A DNA stretch of 64,000 bases from contig NC_081415.1 of assembly GCF_030272615.1 (NCBI RefSeq), forward strand, positions 603,717,644 through 603,781,643. The letters are read 5' to 3'. The notes under the pieces were generated by a model. It was not told where the DNA came from. It did no database searches and saw nothing but the letters and a program-made list of their open reading frames with translations. A program made the translations under genes and the position numbers. Shown here in pieces: positions 23,368 to 35,016 of this stretch (position 1 is the stretch's first letter; the number at the start of each line of letters is the position of its first letter). The DNA comes from Cryptomeria japonica (Eukaryota > Streptophyta > Pinopsida > Cupressales > Cupressaceae).

Positions 23368-26269
23368 TGTGATAGATCTAAAACAAATGCCTTTGGTTGG
23401 TGTAAGGCCAAATTCCACAACCTTCCCAGCATTCTCCTTGTTGTGTCTGATGTCTGGGAGTGCAATTTTAATTTAAAACTTCATGCAATGAAGATTGGGC
23501 AGATAGTATGCTAGCCTAGACCCCTCACGTGGTATGAAAGCAGCTGAAACATTCAAATAAATGCAAAGGGTAGCGATGAAGCTTTTCATCAAATAGAAGA
23601 TAATGAATCCCAAATCAAACCCATCTCTTCCCATGTGGTATGTTTAGCAACAACAGAGACTTTTAGCATGGTAAATGCAAACAGGACGAGGAAATCGTTG
23701 AATTGGAGTGGTGTTTGGAAGGTGGTTTTCAAACCAAGTGCAAGAGATGCCATTCAAAACTCCTCCACGTGCCTCCCGATCTCCCTTCCCTACTAGACGT
23801 AGACTATAGAAGAGGCTGCAGAAGGTGTTGGACGTGGTGTTTGGTAAAAGGATGGCAGAAGACTTCAAGCTGAATGTGGAGTTTGGGAAGTAGGAAACCA
23901 ACAACAAGTAGAACATGGCAGATTACGTGGGTTATGAAAGTCTCCAATCAAATGCAAAACCCTCCCTGTTGTGCGTGGCATGGAGAGGGCATTAAAATGT
24001 GTTTTTATCAAATGCAAGCAATGCCTGGAATGTGGTGATTGGTAGGGGGTAGTTTTGAAGTTATAAACCAATACAAAGGGGCAGCAACATGTTAAATGAA
24101 AAGCAAATGCAATGTAGCAGGGCATTAATCAACTCCAAATCCTTTGGAGTGTGGTGTAGGAAGGGCCAGTGAAGTTTTCTAGCAAGTACATATTGCCAGG
24201 CATTGCCAAAGACCTCCCTCCCTGCTGTGCGTGGTATGGCCAAGGGTGAATTTTTTTTTAAAAATCAAATCAAATGTTATTGGCATGGTGCCAAATTCCC
24301 CTCTCCGACGTGGTAAATGAAATAGACAAATGCAACAACAGGTGTATAAGCTAATCCAACAGGTTAATGAAACTTCAAATCAAATTACAGATAGCGTGGC
24401 TATTGGGAGGCAGTAAATTTTAAAGCAAATGCAACCAAGTGCCATTAAAACTTAGAAAAGATATTCAAAAGGTGCAGTCCCAGGCATAGAGCTTTATCCC
24501 ACTTTGACTGGGAGGTGTACGTTTTTTATATTTATAAGAAAAGTTACACCCATCTAATATGTCAAAGCCACAAAGGGCTTTTGACGCAAGGTGCTAAGGT
24601 GCCAAAGGTAGACCCCAGGCGCATGGGCATGGATCCCAAGGCAACTGAGGAGGCTTATTGAGCAGCGACAAGTGGACCCAATGTAGGCATGGTTCCCAAG
24701 GTGGGTGAATTTTGCAGAGAAAGGCCAACTTAACTAGTGAGCAGGTTGCAGCAGATCGACGGTAGGAGTGACTTCGTGAAGGGGAGATGCTCACATTTAA
24801 GCCGTGCAAAATGGCGAAAAACCCAAGCTCAGCGAAAGGAGTTAAAGACCGAGTAAGTCCAGAAAGATCCAATGGCTCGCGTGATTTCAGAGACTGAAGA
24901 TGCTCACCGGTTAGCCATTGTGAAATGGCAAAAGCCAGGTGGCAGGTCTAGTTCGCTATCCAGTAGGTAGGTCCCATCATAGGTGGCACTTAGGTGGTGC
25001 ATAGGTGGCAGACACATGGTGATGACATGGCGATGAGCAAGTAGCTTGGTGGTAGACACGTGGTAGAGTGATGAGGTGTCATCCTAGGTGGTTCCCGATG
25101 GTTCCTATTGGTGAATCAGAGACCGCCACATGGCAAGGCGTCAGGCCAAAATCAGAGGAAAAAATGGGTGAAAAATTAAAATTAAATGTATAGCTGAAAC
25201 TATACAAGAATTTTGAAAAATTTAAATGATGGATCCATAGTCAGACTTAATTCGCCCAGAGGTCTATTTTTTGTCAAAATGCCAAGTAAAATATATCACC
25301 GGAAAGCTCTCAAGATGAGGAATGCAGTTATGAAGTTTGTTTCAATAAAGATTAGATATTCTGAGAGCATTTTCCATGAGAAAGAGAAAGGGATTGAAAT
25401 TCAGTTAGCAAAGAGACACTTGGCAATTTTGGTTGCAGACCTAATCTTTTCCCTCTTCTTCTTAGTCCCAATTTCTTCTAATTTTTGGGGATCACGGGAT
25501 TTTTGTAGAAAAGCTCTGGCAAAATATATTTGGGGTTTTTTTCTTTCTGGTTTTGAAAGATTATTCTAAGTTAATGTAGATTCGATGATGGATATAAATA
25601 TACAGATCAAGGCATTCTGATCCTAAATTCCAGTTGTCTTCTTGTATGCATAGTTGATTTACTAGTTCAGTTAGATAATCCCGGGTTATTTAATTGAATG
25701 ATTTGCAAGGAAAATTCATGGAGATGTTTTAGGTTTCTCTCTCAAGGAGGGAGATTAAATATACTTAGAATTTCTCTGATAGTAATCAATAATTCTGCTT
25801 GAATGTGATAACTAGGTTTAGCATAAAGATAAAAATTTATATATGTCAGGCATATGTAAGTTTAGTGAAGTCAGAATGATGAAATCTATGTGGATTTCCA
25901 ATTTAGAATTCTTATTTAGTCTTTGGTGACTTTGAAGCCCAGGATAAGGCACTGGTATAGTTTTGCTAGGTTCTATAAGCTTCTTGGAGATCAATGAAAA
26001 TGATTAGAAGCCTTTCTTTTATGTTCAAGATGATAGGGTTTGCAGGGGTTGGTATTTGTCTTCTTTGTAAATCTCCAATCACAGTTATGAAAAGTAATCA
26101 CAAAGGGTAAACCCACCTAAGCTAGGTGAAAGCTTGAAGTGTAGAAGGATTTTGTATAAACCTCGTTATATGTTGTCTTTTGTTCTATTTCCTGTTCTTT
26201 CTCTCCATAAGCGACAAAGATCTAAGATTCGAGTAGGGAAAACAAAGAAATCAAAATTTGAGAACAACA
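23368..26269 (+). repeat. 3' LTR of LARD-like gypsy element
   Basis: Begins TGTGATAG after a purine tract and ends ...GAGAACAACA, about 2.9 kb, with TG/CA ends. It is colinear with 1-2832 from 23437. The next 5 bases, TGTAT (26270-26274), would be the target duplication; the partner lies outside the window. The ORF at 25213-25569 is open here but interrupted in the 5' LTR, and I treat it as fortuitous. Confidence 0.85.
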
Positions 26270-28757
26270 TGTATGTCAAATGCCATGAAAAGATTTACTT
26301 TACTATGGTTCTCACAGTCATCATCTTCTGATGCATGCTCATCATTTTTTGTGTCATCCTCAATGGTATATAAGTTGTTTTGGTTCGAATAGTCTCTTCT
26401 TCCCTGTTGGCAGTCATTCTTTTCTCTTTCTTTGCCAGTAGATCTTTTGATCTCTCTTGACTCATCTCCATCGGTTTCTTTGTGAGGAAAACTTGCAGTG
26501 AAGTGGCCTACCTTCCCATAGTTGAATCACTTAAGTGGTAGCTTTCCTTTGTACTGGCCTAATTCTCTTTTGAGTTTCCTGACAAAGTTTGCTACTTCAG
26601 CATTAGAGTCTTCATTGGATTCTTTATGAGTGACAACTTCTTTTCTTAAGGAAGTCTCACCAGTTGTTCTCATCTCATAGGTTGTCAGGGAACCAAATAG
26701 TTCATCCATAGTAAAATTATTCAGATCCTTGGCTTCTTCTATGGCTAACACTTTAGTATCATATTTGGGAGTGAGAGTTATAAGTATCTTTTTGACAAGA
26801 ATTTCATCTGCAATCTCTTTACCAATTGCTCTAATAGTATTCACAGTTTCATCAAATCTATGAAGGTAATCTGCAATTTTTTCATCATCTTTCATTTTGA
26901 TGCTTTTAAGTTGGTTCCTTAGAGTTTATAGTTTGGATTCTATTATCTTGTCATTCATCCCTCATAACAAGAGTGAGTCGCCTTGCAAAATTTTTAGTTG
27001 AGTCTTTGTCTTGTTAAAAATTCATTGGTTCAATCCCTAATCCTCATGTAAATCATTTCTAAATCCTTAGCATTACATTTCAATAGTTGTTTGAACTTCA
27101 TGAACCCCTTGAACCATCTTGAACAGAGTTCATAGTGTTCATTTAGGTACCACAGGTGCTAAGTTGTGTCTAAGACATTTTCGGGCTAACATTCATATCA
27201 AGTGTTTTGCAGTAGCTCTATTTCACGATTGCAAGTGATATTTCATATACTCTTTCTCCAAACTGTGAACCGTTTGAACCTAGTTCAAATAGTTCGGTGA
27301 TGTTCAAATTGTTTGATGAAGTTCAAGGTTCAAGCTCTGCAGGTCTGATTTTATGACAGTCATATAGACCCTCACATAGTAGCCCATATCTTTTTACTCA
27401 AGCATTACTTTTGAAATCTCTCCAGTCAGAATGGCGAAAGCTAGGTTTCAGCCAACATATCAACAATTGAGAAAGATCCAATAGTGGAAACAAAAGTTAT
27501 GGCCCCCGTACTGAGACAAACTTTGACTATCACAAATATTTTTAGTCCACCCAACATAATGAATATTTTCATTTTGGTTTAAAATATTCAAGTGCCACCT
27601 GTCCAAATATTTTTATAAACTTTAAAGAATTATATTTCTAATGTTTGTAAATATTTTATGTTATAAATAAGAGTAATGGGGAAAGTGAAAAGCATAAGTT
27701 AAAAAGTTTTTCAAGATTTGGCTATAAAAACTGAATAAAGATTTCATGTAACTATTTATTAGGCAAGGATTGAAAGAGGAAGGGTTCTTCTTCCTTTTCT
27801 TTTCTTCCAGCAGCCTGTGGGTGAGGGAGAGTAGATTTTTATTTGTAAGGGAGGAGTTGAAGCTTTTCTAAGAAATTCTTTGTACAGAAAATATCAATCT
27901 TTGAGTTGATTTTCAGACATGAATAGAATGCAGATGATATCTTTAATCTTTGTGTTGCTGATATTCTTCTCATGACTCTAGTTGGACTTTGAGCCTTTGC
28001 AGTTGTTTATTAATGTCTTTTCTACTATAATTAATTGTGTATGTGGATTTATTACAAGTCTATGTGCTTGAAAGTAAGCCATATTGGAGCAACAACTTTC
28101 TCTGTTAGTTTTTAGTCCACATGCTATCCATAAATGCAGAAAATTAAACTTTGATTTAATGGTCTTCATTTATATCTATTTTGTAAGTCTTTGGCATTCA
28201 TTTTCATGGCTATGGATGTATTTTATTTTCCTTTATTGCTTTCTGGTTAAAAGCATATCAGCAATTTAATTCCTTGTAAATCTTCTAAGAGGGAGCTGTA
28301 CCTCTCAATTCAGAGGAAGATTATCACTTCAATGATAATCTATCCAACTGTTAGTACTTATTGTCCTTCATTCTAGGCATTTTGAGTTTATTTGTATAGT
28401 TATCTTCGAAGGACAAATCTGTTCACTAACAGATTCCTTGACCTTTACACATCCCTCGAACAACCTCTGCAACTTGTCCCATGTTTCCTTTGCTAAAACA
28501 CAATGCATGACTTTGATAAATTCATTATTGGACAATTCACTCAAGATGGCATGTTTAGCCTTTGCATTATTTTCATACACCTTCTTTGCATCCAGATCAT
28601 TGGGAGGAATATTAGGGATGACATACCCATTCTTAACTGACATCCATACATCAAAGCCAAGAGATGAAATATATGTCTCCATTCTTCTACTCCAAAAGGC
28701 ATAGTTAGATCCATCAAACATAGGGGCTTTTGAGGAAGTAGACTCACTTCTTGCCAT
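26270..28757 (-). pseudogene. gag: Copia-B gag, split by a solo LTR and truncated
   Basis: The N-terminal half (28757 to about 28432) starts MARSESTSSKAPMFDGSNYA and continues FWSRRMETYISS, typical of copia DUF4219/UBN2 gag; Met at 28757 is preferred over 28784 because it matches family starts. The second half resumes at 26940 with an in-frame stop, then LRNQLKSIKMKDDEKIADYL, and ends with a decayed zinc knuckle, FNYGKVGHFTASFP (about 26520), in which cysteines are replaced by a stop and by Phe. An acidic, Asp/Glu-rich stretch follows to 26270, where the gypsy LTR begins. The GATTC duplication around the solo LTR restores continuity of the alignment. Confidence 0.85.
26941..28431 (+). repeat. 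Solo LTR inserted in copia-B gag
   Basis: 1491 bp, flanked by GATTC at 26936-26940 and 28432-28436. The ends are TATTATCTTG (TG decayed to TA) and GTTCACTAACA, giving the usual LTR inverted ends on +. A TATA-like GCTATAAAAAC lies at 27721, about mid-element. There are no internal domains and no second copy in the window. Short ORFs inside match nothing known to me. Confidence 0.75.
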
Positions 28758-28808
28758 TGTGCTCAAATTCCAAAATCTACCCAAGGTTTAGAGATAACTA
28801 GGAACTTG

Positions 28809-28821
28809 GCTATGATACCAT
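28809..28821 (-). other. Copia-B primer binding site
   Basis: The minus strand reads TGGTATCATAGCC, 2 bp from the LTR end; initiator tRNA-Met type. Confidence 0.85.
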
Positions 28822-28823
28822 TT

Positions 28824-30222
28824 GTTGAACACAGAGTACCACTAAGAGGGGGGGTGAATCAGTGGTTCCTAAGTCTTTTCTTTTTCTAATCTAACTTGAG
28901 AATATCAATTATGTACTTAATCACATAAATAGTCAAACCAGTAATATAAGAAAGAAATCCAAAGTGACAATACACATACAAGTAACTCACAACACCAAAT
29001 TTATGAGGGTAACCCAATATGGGAAAAACCTCGGTGAGAAAAGTTGTTGAAGACTACTACTTCAATCCAGCCTCACAGGTAAAACATAGATTTACAAATA
29101 TTTTGGGCACCAACCCAAGGAGCACTAACCCCTGCACTTGTAGGGCACCAACCCCAGGGAGAACCAACCCCTGCACCAAGCTCCAACTTGGTGATGTATA
29201 TTGAAATAATATTTGAATACAATCAAGGCTTCTTGCTGCAAATGAATTCTGCAACTCTTGAATCAATTAACTCTTTGTTATCTTTCTCTCCCTTTCACAC
29301 ATAGTCTCTCAATACACTATGTCACACTAGGATGCTACCTGCTCTGCCACACCTTACCGGTTAGGCTCAACTGCCTAACTATGAAACTATTGGTTGAATC
29401 CTCTCACCGGTTTGCTTGCTCACTCACACTATAACTTGATCAGAACCCCTTCTCAAGTTTTCTCCTTGCTCACTCTAACTTCTCTCCTCTACTCAATCTT
29501 TACAACAACATCATCTCTTGTTCTGTCCATAGGTCCCATTTCTTATCAGATGATTTCCTGCCAAAAAACCATTCAAAGTTTTGACGGTTAGGGTTTCCTC
29601 ACCATCTACGAGGCAAACCAAATCCAATTAGATCCTGCAAGATCTGATCACCTTGATGTCCATCTATTCTCCTCTGTCATTTCCATGCCTTTTAAGACAC
29701 TTTTTCAAGACAAGGGAAAGATGATCCATTATATAGATCTACATCTGTCAAACTGCTAGTAATACCTTTGTTGTTTCCTTCTTGAGGTATTCTTTCAATC
29801 TTATTTTCTTGCTTCTATCCAGTCGCCAACTACTCCCCTGATCTTCCTCTGTCATTTCTTTTTCCTCGACCCACAATTAGTCTGATGCAATCCCTTGATT
29901 TACGGTTCCTTCATTGATGGCAAATATTTTTTTCATCAACCCTATGGATGAAGCTTCACCAACCACACCCTACTTGCCACCTCAGCTTCACACAACCTCA
30001 CACTGACCAAGGCACGACCTGCCAGTACATAGTCAGTCCGGCAAACACATACCGGTAAAACCCTTTTCGAGTAGAGTGTTCTTCTTCTATTGACCAGTAT
30101 AGCATCTTGTACTGGTTGCACATCTTAACATTCTTCCTCTTCATCATTAAACAAGCAACCATCCTCCATGCTCAATCTCCACCGATTGACATCAATGACA
30201 ACTTAGTGCCAAAATGACAACA
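28824..30222 (-). repeat. Copia-B 5' LTR
   Basis: On + it begins TGTTGAACACAGAG next to the primer site. It probably ends ...CAAAATGACAACA at 30222, by analogy with the other end of copia-A LTRs, which share the GACATCAATGACA motif there. It contains a short imperfect duplication of CACCAACCC/AACCCCTGCAC at about 29107-29180. The right boundary is less certain than the left because the second LTR is not in the window. Confidence 0.7.
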
Positions 30223-31310
30223 AAAAAAAGCAAAGTGAACCACAACTAGAGTCTAGAATGGGTTGAAGATTATCAAACCTGTTTGATTATACTGATCTAG
30301 AGGAAACAAAGATCACTAAGGAGATTATTCAATAATGTCAAGAAAACCCCTCATTCCAAAAACTTATGGAAAGACCCATAGAAGTTGATAAATAAAAATC
30401 CATGGCAATCTTATGCATGTACCAACACAAGAATTGCAGGCATTTACAACATCTTGGCCATTCTATCAGTGGGGACTTGATTTAGTAGGAAAAATACATC
30501 CTTCCTCTTCAAATGGACACAAGTTCATTATCACTGCAACTAAGTATTTTACAAAATGGATTGAAGTAGTCCCAATGACCACAATAATTGGAAAACAAAT
30601 TGCCTCTTTTATTCTCAATTATCTAATTTACAGATATGGCATCCCTAGCTCTATTATAACAGAAAATGGGTGTCCCTTCAAAAATTAGGATGTACAAGAA
30701 TTATGTGAATGATTCAAAATCCAACATCATTTTTCTACACCTTACTACCCACAGGGGAATATTAAAGTAGAAGCATTGAATAAAACAATATTGAAAAACC
30801 TAAAGAAGACAATAATAATGCAGGAGAGGATTGGCATGTGCAACTCAATCTGACACTCTAGGCATATAGGAATAGCATTCAGACACCTACATGAGCTACA
30901 CCATATTTATTGATGTATGGATCAAAAGAAATTGTACCTCCTGAGTTAGAAATTCGATCACTCAAAGTATCTTTAAAAGGCCTTATTCTGGATGAGGTGT
31001 ATCTAGTCAACATATTGCAATAACTAAAGCTTCTGGATAAAAAATGACAACATGCCTATAATCACCTCAAATCATACCAACAACGCATGTGAAATAGCTA
31101 CAACCACAAAGTTATCCCTAGGATTTTCAAAATCGGTGATCTCACACTCAAAGAAAATCCCAGAAATCAACAGGATCAAGAAAAGAAGAGGAAGTTTGAA
31201 CCTAACTGGTTGGGTCCCCATGTCATTATATCAGCCTATCGATCGGGTTCCTATTAACTTACAAATTCAGAAGGCGATATACTCGACGAACCAACCAACA
31301 ACACCCATCT
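30223..31310 (+). pseudogene. Gypsy (Tat/Athila-like) integrase remnant
   Basis: The frame open at 30413-30688 reads as an integrase core: SWPFYQWGLDLVGKIHPSSS followed by NGHKFIITATKYFTKWIEVV, then YRYGIPSSIITENG, the second acidic-region motif, with a decayed residue where Asp is expected. Upstream, KIHGNLMHVP fits the end of the zinc-binding N-domain. Downstream (30689-31310) only fragments such as FSTPYYPQGN remain, through many stops and frameshifts; a C-terminal part is suggested at 31052-31310. RT and upstream domains are absent, cut off by copia-B or earlier decay. The SSNGH and KWIEV wording is typical of Tat/Athila lineages. Confidence 0.85.
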
Positions 31311-31742
31311 GAAAAAATTCTATAATTGACTGATCTAATGCACGAAAAAAGTGAAAAATAAAAATAAAATAAAAAAAAAGCAAAATAAATTTTTTTAGAA
31401 AAATATTAAAAAAAAAAAAAAAAAAAAAGGTGTAATAAAAACAAATGGTGAAAACTTGGCAACAAGCGCCATTTGTGAGAGAACAACTTCTCCATCTATC
31501 ATTACTCATATCTGTTTGCATCCAAAGCAAAAGCTAATGGCCATCACGAAACACTTTATATGCAGCATTATCTCGGACATACTTAGCATAGTCACTGTCT
31601 TTGCTTATCAGAAGATCAGTTCATTATATCCCACCATGGCTTGGTCATCATTGTTAATATACACATCGAACAATATATATATATAGCTAGGGGCAACATT
31701 CCTTTGACTTCAAGCATTCCAACAACAAGCAAACAAGAATTG
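31311..31742 (+). other. 3' untranslated remnant of the Tat/Athila-like gypsy
   Basis: An A-rich stretch with a 21-base A run (31408-31428) is followed by GGTGAAAACTTGGCAACAAG (to about 31465). That pattern resembles the post-integrase region of Tat-type elements. The rest has no recognisable coding content; ATATAT at 31673-31684 is a short simple repeat. Confidence 0.5.
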
Positions 31743-34652
31743 TGTGAGGCCCTACCCCAACCCATCCTAGCATTTCAGTGTTTTTCATGTTGGAACTATT
31801 ATGGATGCTTTATTTTTATGAATTATGGATATAGAACTTTATATGATCCCTGGAATTGGATAACATTGATATATTGATGCTTCATTTCTACGCATTATAG
31901 ATATATAATTTTATATGACCCTGAATAGGGTAACATTGAAATGTTGTATGTCATTATTTGATTTGTAGAACTTTATTATGATGCTATAAATATGGTTGCA
32001 TATCTTATAAATGGATTAAATTATGAGGATTATGATGAATTGCTTTGATATGTGGCAAATTGTATTGTATAATGTCAATTCTATACAGAGTGATTGAATT
32101 GTATTCTTAATTACATGTTTAATATTATATGACACTATTGGAAAGTACTAATGTTTAAATTGAGATGCATAGGAAATTATCCACATGACCATGGAAATAT
32201 TATGGAGAATCAAGCCTAGGCCTATGTACGTTCATAAAACCAGGGGTTGTCTATTTGGAGAGACAACACCCTGTATGTATTGTATTTTATTCGTAAACGT
32301 AAAATGTTTGCATGAGTGTAAACTATATTTATTAAATTGTTTAAAACATTCAAGGGACAATTGCCATGTGTGTATTTGTGATGTGGAATTATTTTGTACT
32401 CTCACTTGACACCTATGTTGTATGTTGTGTTGGCAATTGTCATGTCACCTTTTTGGAGAGATTTATTTTTATTTAATTGTTATATTTCCTAATTAACCTT
32501 GAAGGTACAAAGAAATATAGGGTAGTGAGACATAAGGAGGGTCAACTTAGAGTTTACCCATAGGTTAACTTTAGGTGGACTTTCTAAGGGTTAAATCAAC
32601 TCCTAGAGTCAGTTTTGGAGCATTTTTATTAGGCCTCATGGGGTACCTATGGGTGAAGGCCAAATTTGGCCATGTGTCTTTCCCCTAGGGCTTGTTTAAC
32701 CACCCAAAAAAGTGGTTTTCCCAAGATGGACTAATTTCATCTATAGGAGTGCCATCCTTGGTTAGAGAACCTTCTTGGTATGTGTCATTCCTCTTCCCCA
32801 TTTTATTCCTCTTCTTGAGGTGCCTTGGTTAGGGAATGTGTAAGACCTAGGGAAGAGAAACCAATGGGAGTCCCTAACTCTATCCAAGAGGTTGGAAGGA
32901 GTGAGAGAAGCCTTCTTAGGCTAGAGACTGAGGCTTAGTGAGCTAATCACCCACTCTCCATTTTTGGAGATCTTGCAAACTTTGAAAAAAAAAACCAGTT
33001 TCGAATAGGGATTTTGGCTAAGTGTTGCAGAAAAGTTTTGTGGATTGGGTTGCTCTTCTCCAAGCTTTCCCTAGAATACCCTTGGCAGATTCAAGGTAGG
33101 TGCATTATCTTGCTTATATGTTAAAATCTATTTGTAGAATGCTTGAATGAAAATATTGTAATTTTTCTTTGTATTGTAATTGTGAAAGTTTTTATGTGGT
33201 TTCTTCCTTTACTTTTGTTATGCATTTTATTGTGCTTTGGGAGTATCCAAGGCCATCTTACCCTTGGGAGGGAAAAATGGTCTTGGGGGTGGAAGGAGTT
33301 TGACAGCCTTAGGGTGAGAGGCTCTCATCATGAGAGTGATCTCAAGGGTTTGTCCATGTGACCCATGCTCCATAGTTGTATTTATGCATTCGGGGGTCAT
33401 AAGGGGAGAAAATATGGCATGTATGCCTTTGGTGGTCATAAGGATATGGGGGTTAAGATGAGTTTTGTTGCATTCTTGGATGCCATGAGTTTCCTCTGAG
33501 TTACTATCTAGCAGATCTCCTCAAAGGTACTTGGCCCACTTCCACTCTAGTAAAAACATCACATTATGTGATGAAGTTTCAGCTTGGGAATGAGAATGTT
33601 CTTGTTGTGTTCTTTTTCCCTTGCTTGTTGGTGTTTTATTGAGTGTAACCCATCTAGGACTTGGTTCTCGAAGCTCTGGGGTGGCTTGTAATAAGCCTAG
33701 GCTGGGAGGTGAGCACCCCATGGTCACAACCTTAAAATTTTGAATGCAGATTGCTTGGAAAGGAAAGCTAGGAGTTGCAGATTTTACTTAGTTGCAGAAA
33801 GAAAGAAATAAGAATGTATTTATTGTAATTATTTTAAAGAAAGAAATGTGTTATTTAGTTAAGTCCTCATTCATTAGGAATGAGAGACTAATTGGGTATT
33901 TTACCCATTTGTAAAGATTGACAACTTGAGTTCATACATTCATATAAAAAAGCATTTTTATTTAAATTCTGTAATATATTATGCTGCTATTATTCTTATT
34001 TAAATCTGCCTTAAACTGAAATCTGTTATTTATTTATCTTTGCAAATTATATTAAAAAAAAAGAAGAAGGGAAATGCAGAAAATGTTATGTTAATGTTAT
34101 TAGTATTTTATGTGCTATTTATATTGTCCTGCAAATGTATTTACTACTATCATTTTATTTTACTTAAAACAAAAAATGCAGGAAGCTAAAGTAGAACCAT
34201 GTAATTTTTACTTTCCCTATAGATATCCAAGTGAAGTTAAAAATACTCCTATAGTCATATTTATTATTGTGTTTCTTATTTATGTTTATACATTGCTGAA
34301 AATTAATCTATAAACAGAATCAATAATAATAAAACTATTTAAAGGTTTTTTTTAGCTTGTTGCTATCCTTCACTGTCATAAAATGTATTGCTGTTTGAAA
34401 AAAAAAAAAAAGGGGGGGGGGAAATATATCTAGATTTAGTCTTAAAACAATGAGGGTATAAGTTAATCTATTAAAAAAACTAGATCTAGCTATGGGCTGC
34501 CTGTACATTTTTACATTTTTAACATTCCTACATGATGATGTCTAGATTTCTTTTTAAGAAAAGAGACAAAAAAAAAGAGACTCTAACCCTACGATATATA
34601 TATATATATATATATATAGAAATGCACATTAATATAAACATTAAGATATGTT

Positions 34653-34697
<45 letters not shown>

Positions 34698-34985
34698 TTA
34701 TTTTTATTTTAAATATGCTAAACGAAAAATATATATAATAAGCAAAAAAAAAAAGAGGGGGAAGTACCTTCCCTAAGGCCGAACCACTGTGTGTTAACAC
34801 AGTGGATGACATCGGCCGCTACTATGTGTGCACACAGTGGACGACACCACCCGCCACTATGTGTATGCACAGTGGCGTCTGTGGGGGGAGCCCCACACTG
34901 TGAAATCCAACCTTCATTCGACCATCGCCTTGCCTTATTTTGGCCGCCGCCTTGCTCTATTTCAGACCTGCATAACACACAACAG

Positions 34986-35016
<31 letters not shown>

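Larger units (their letters stand above)
1..26269 (+). mobile_element. LARD-like Ty3/gypsy element containing a palindrome
   Basis: Direct LTRs, an Arg-type primer site, a decayed gag, an acidic ORF and a long non-coding tail, but no pol domain of its own. The only RT and integrase inside belong to the two copia copies. Removing the left arm (5025-13981) and copia-A2 leaves roughly 2.2 kb between the gag break and the 3' LTR, too short for a gypsy pol. It was probably non-autonomous and mobilised by an Ogre/Tat-type partner (inference from the primer site). It sits inside the gag of copia-B. Confidence 0.8.
26270..30222 (-). mobile_element. Copia-B, 5' portion of a second Ty1/copia element
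   Basis: On the minus strand: 5' LTR 30222-28824, primer site 28821-28809 and gag from 28757 down to 26270, where the gypsy element interrupts it. The rest of the element should lie left of the window. A solo LTR (26941-28431) also splits the gag. It is distinct from copia-A in sequence. Confidence 0.85.

Noticed and set aside
25213-25569. 118-residue ORF in the 3' LTR as a gene
   Set aside because: It lies within an LTR, has no recognisable domain, and its counterpart in the 5' LTR is interrupted.
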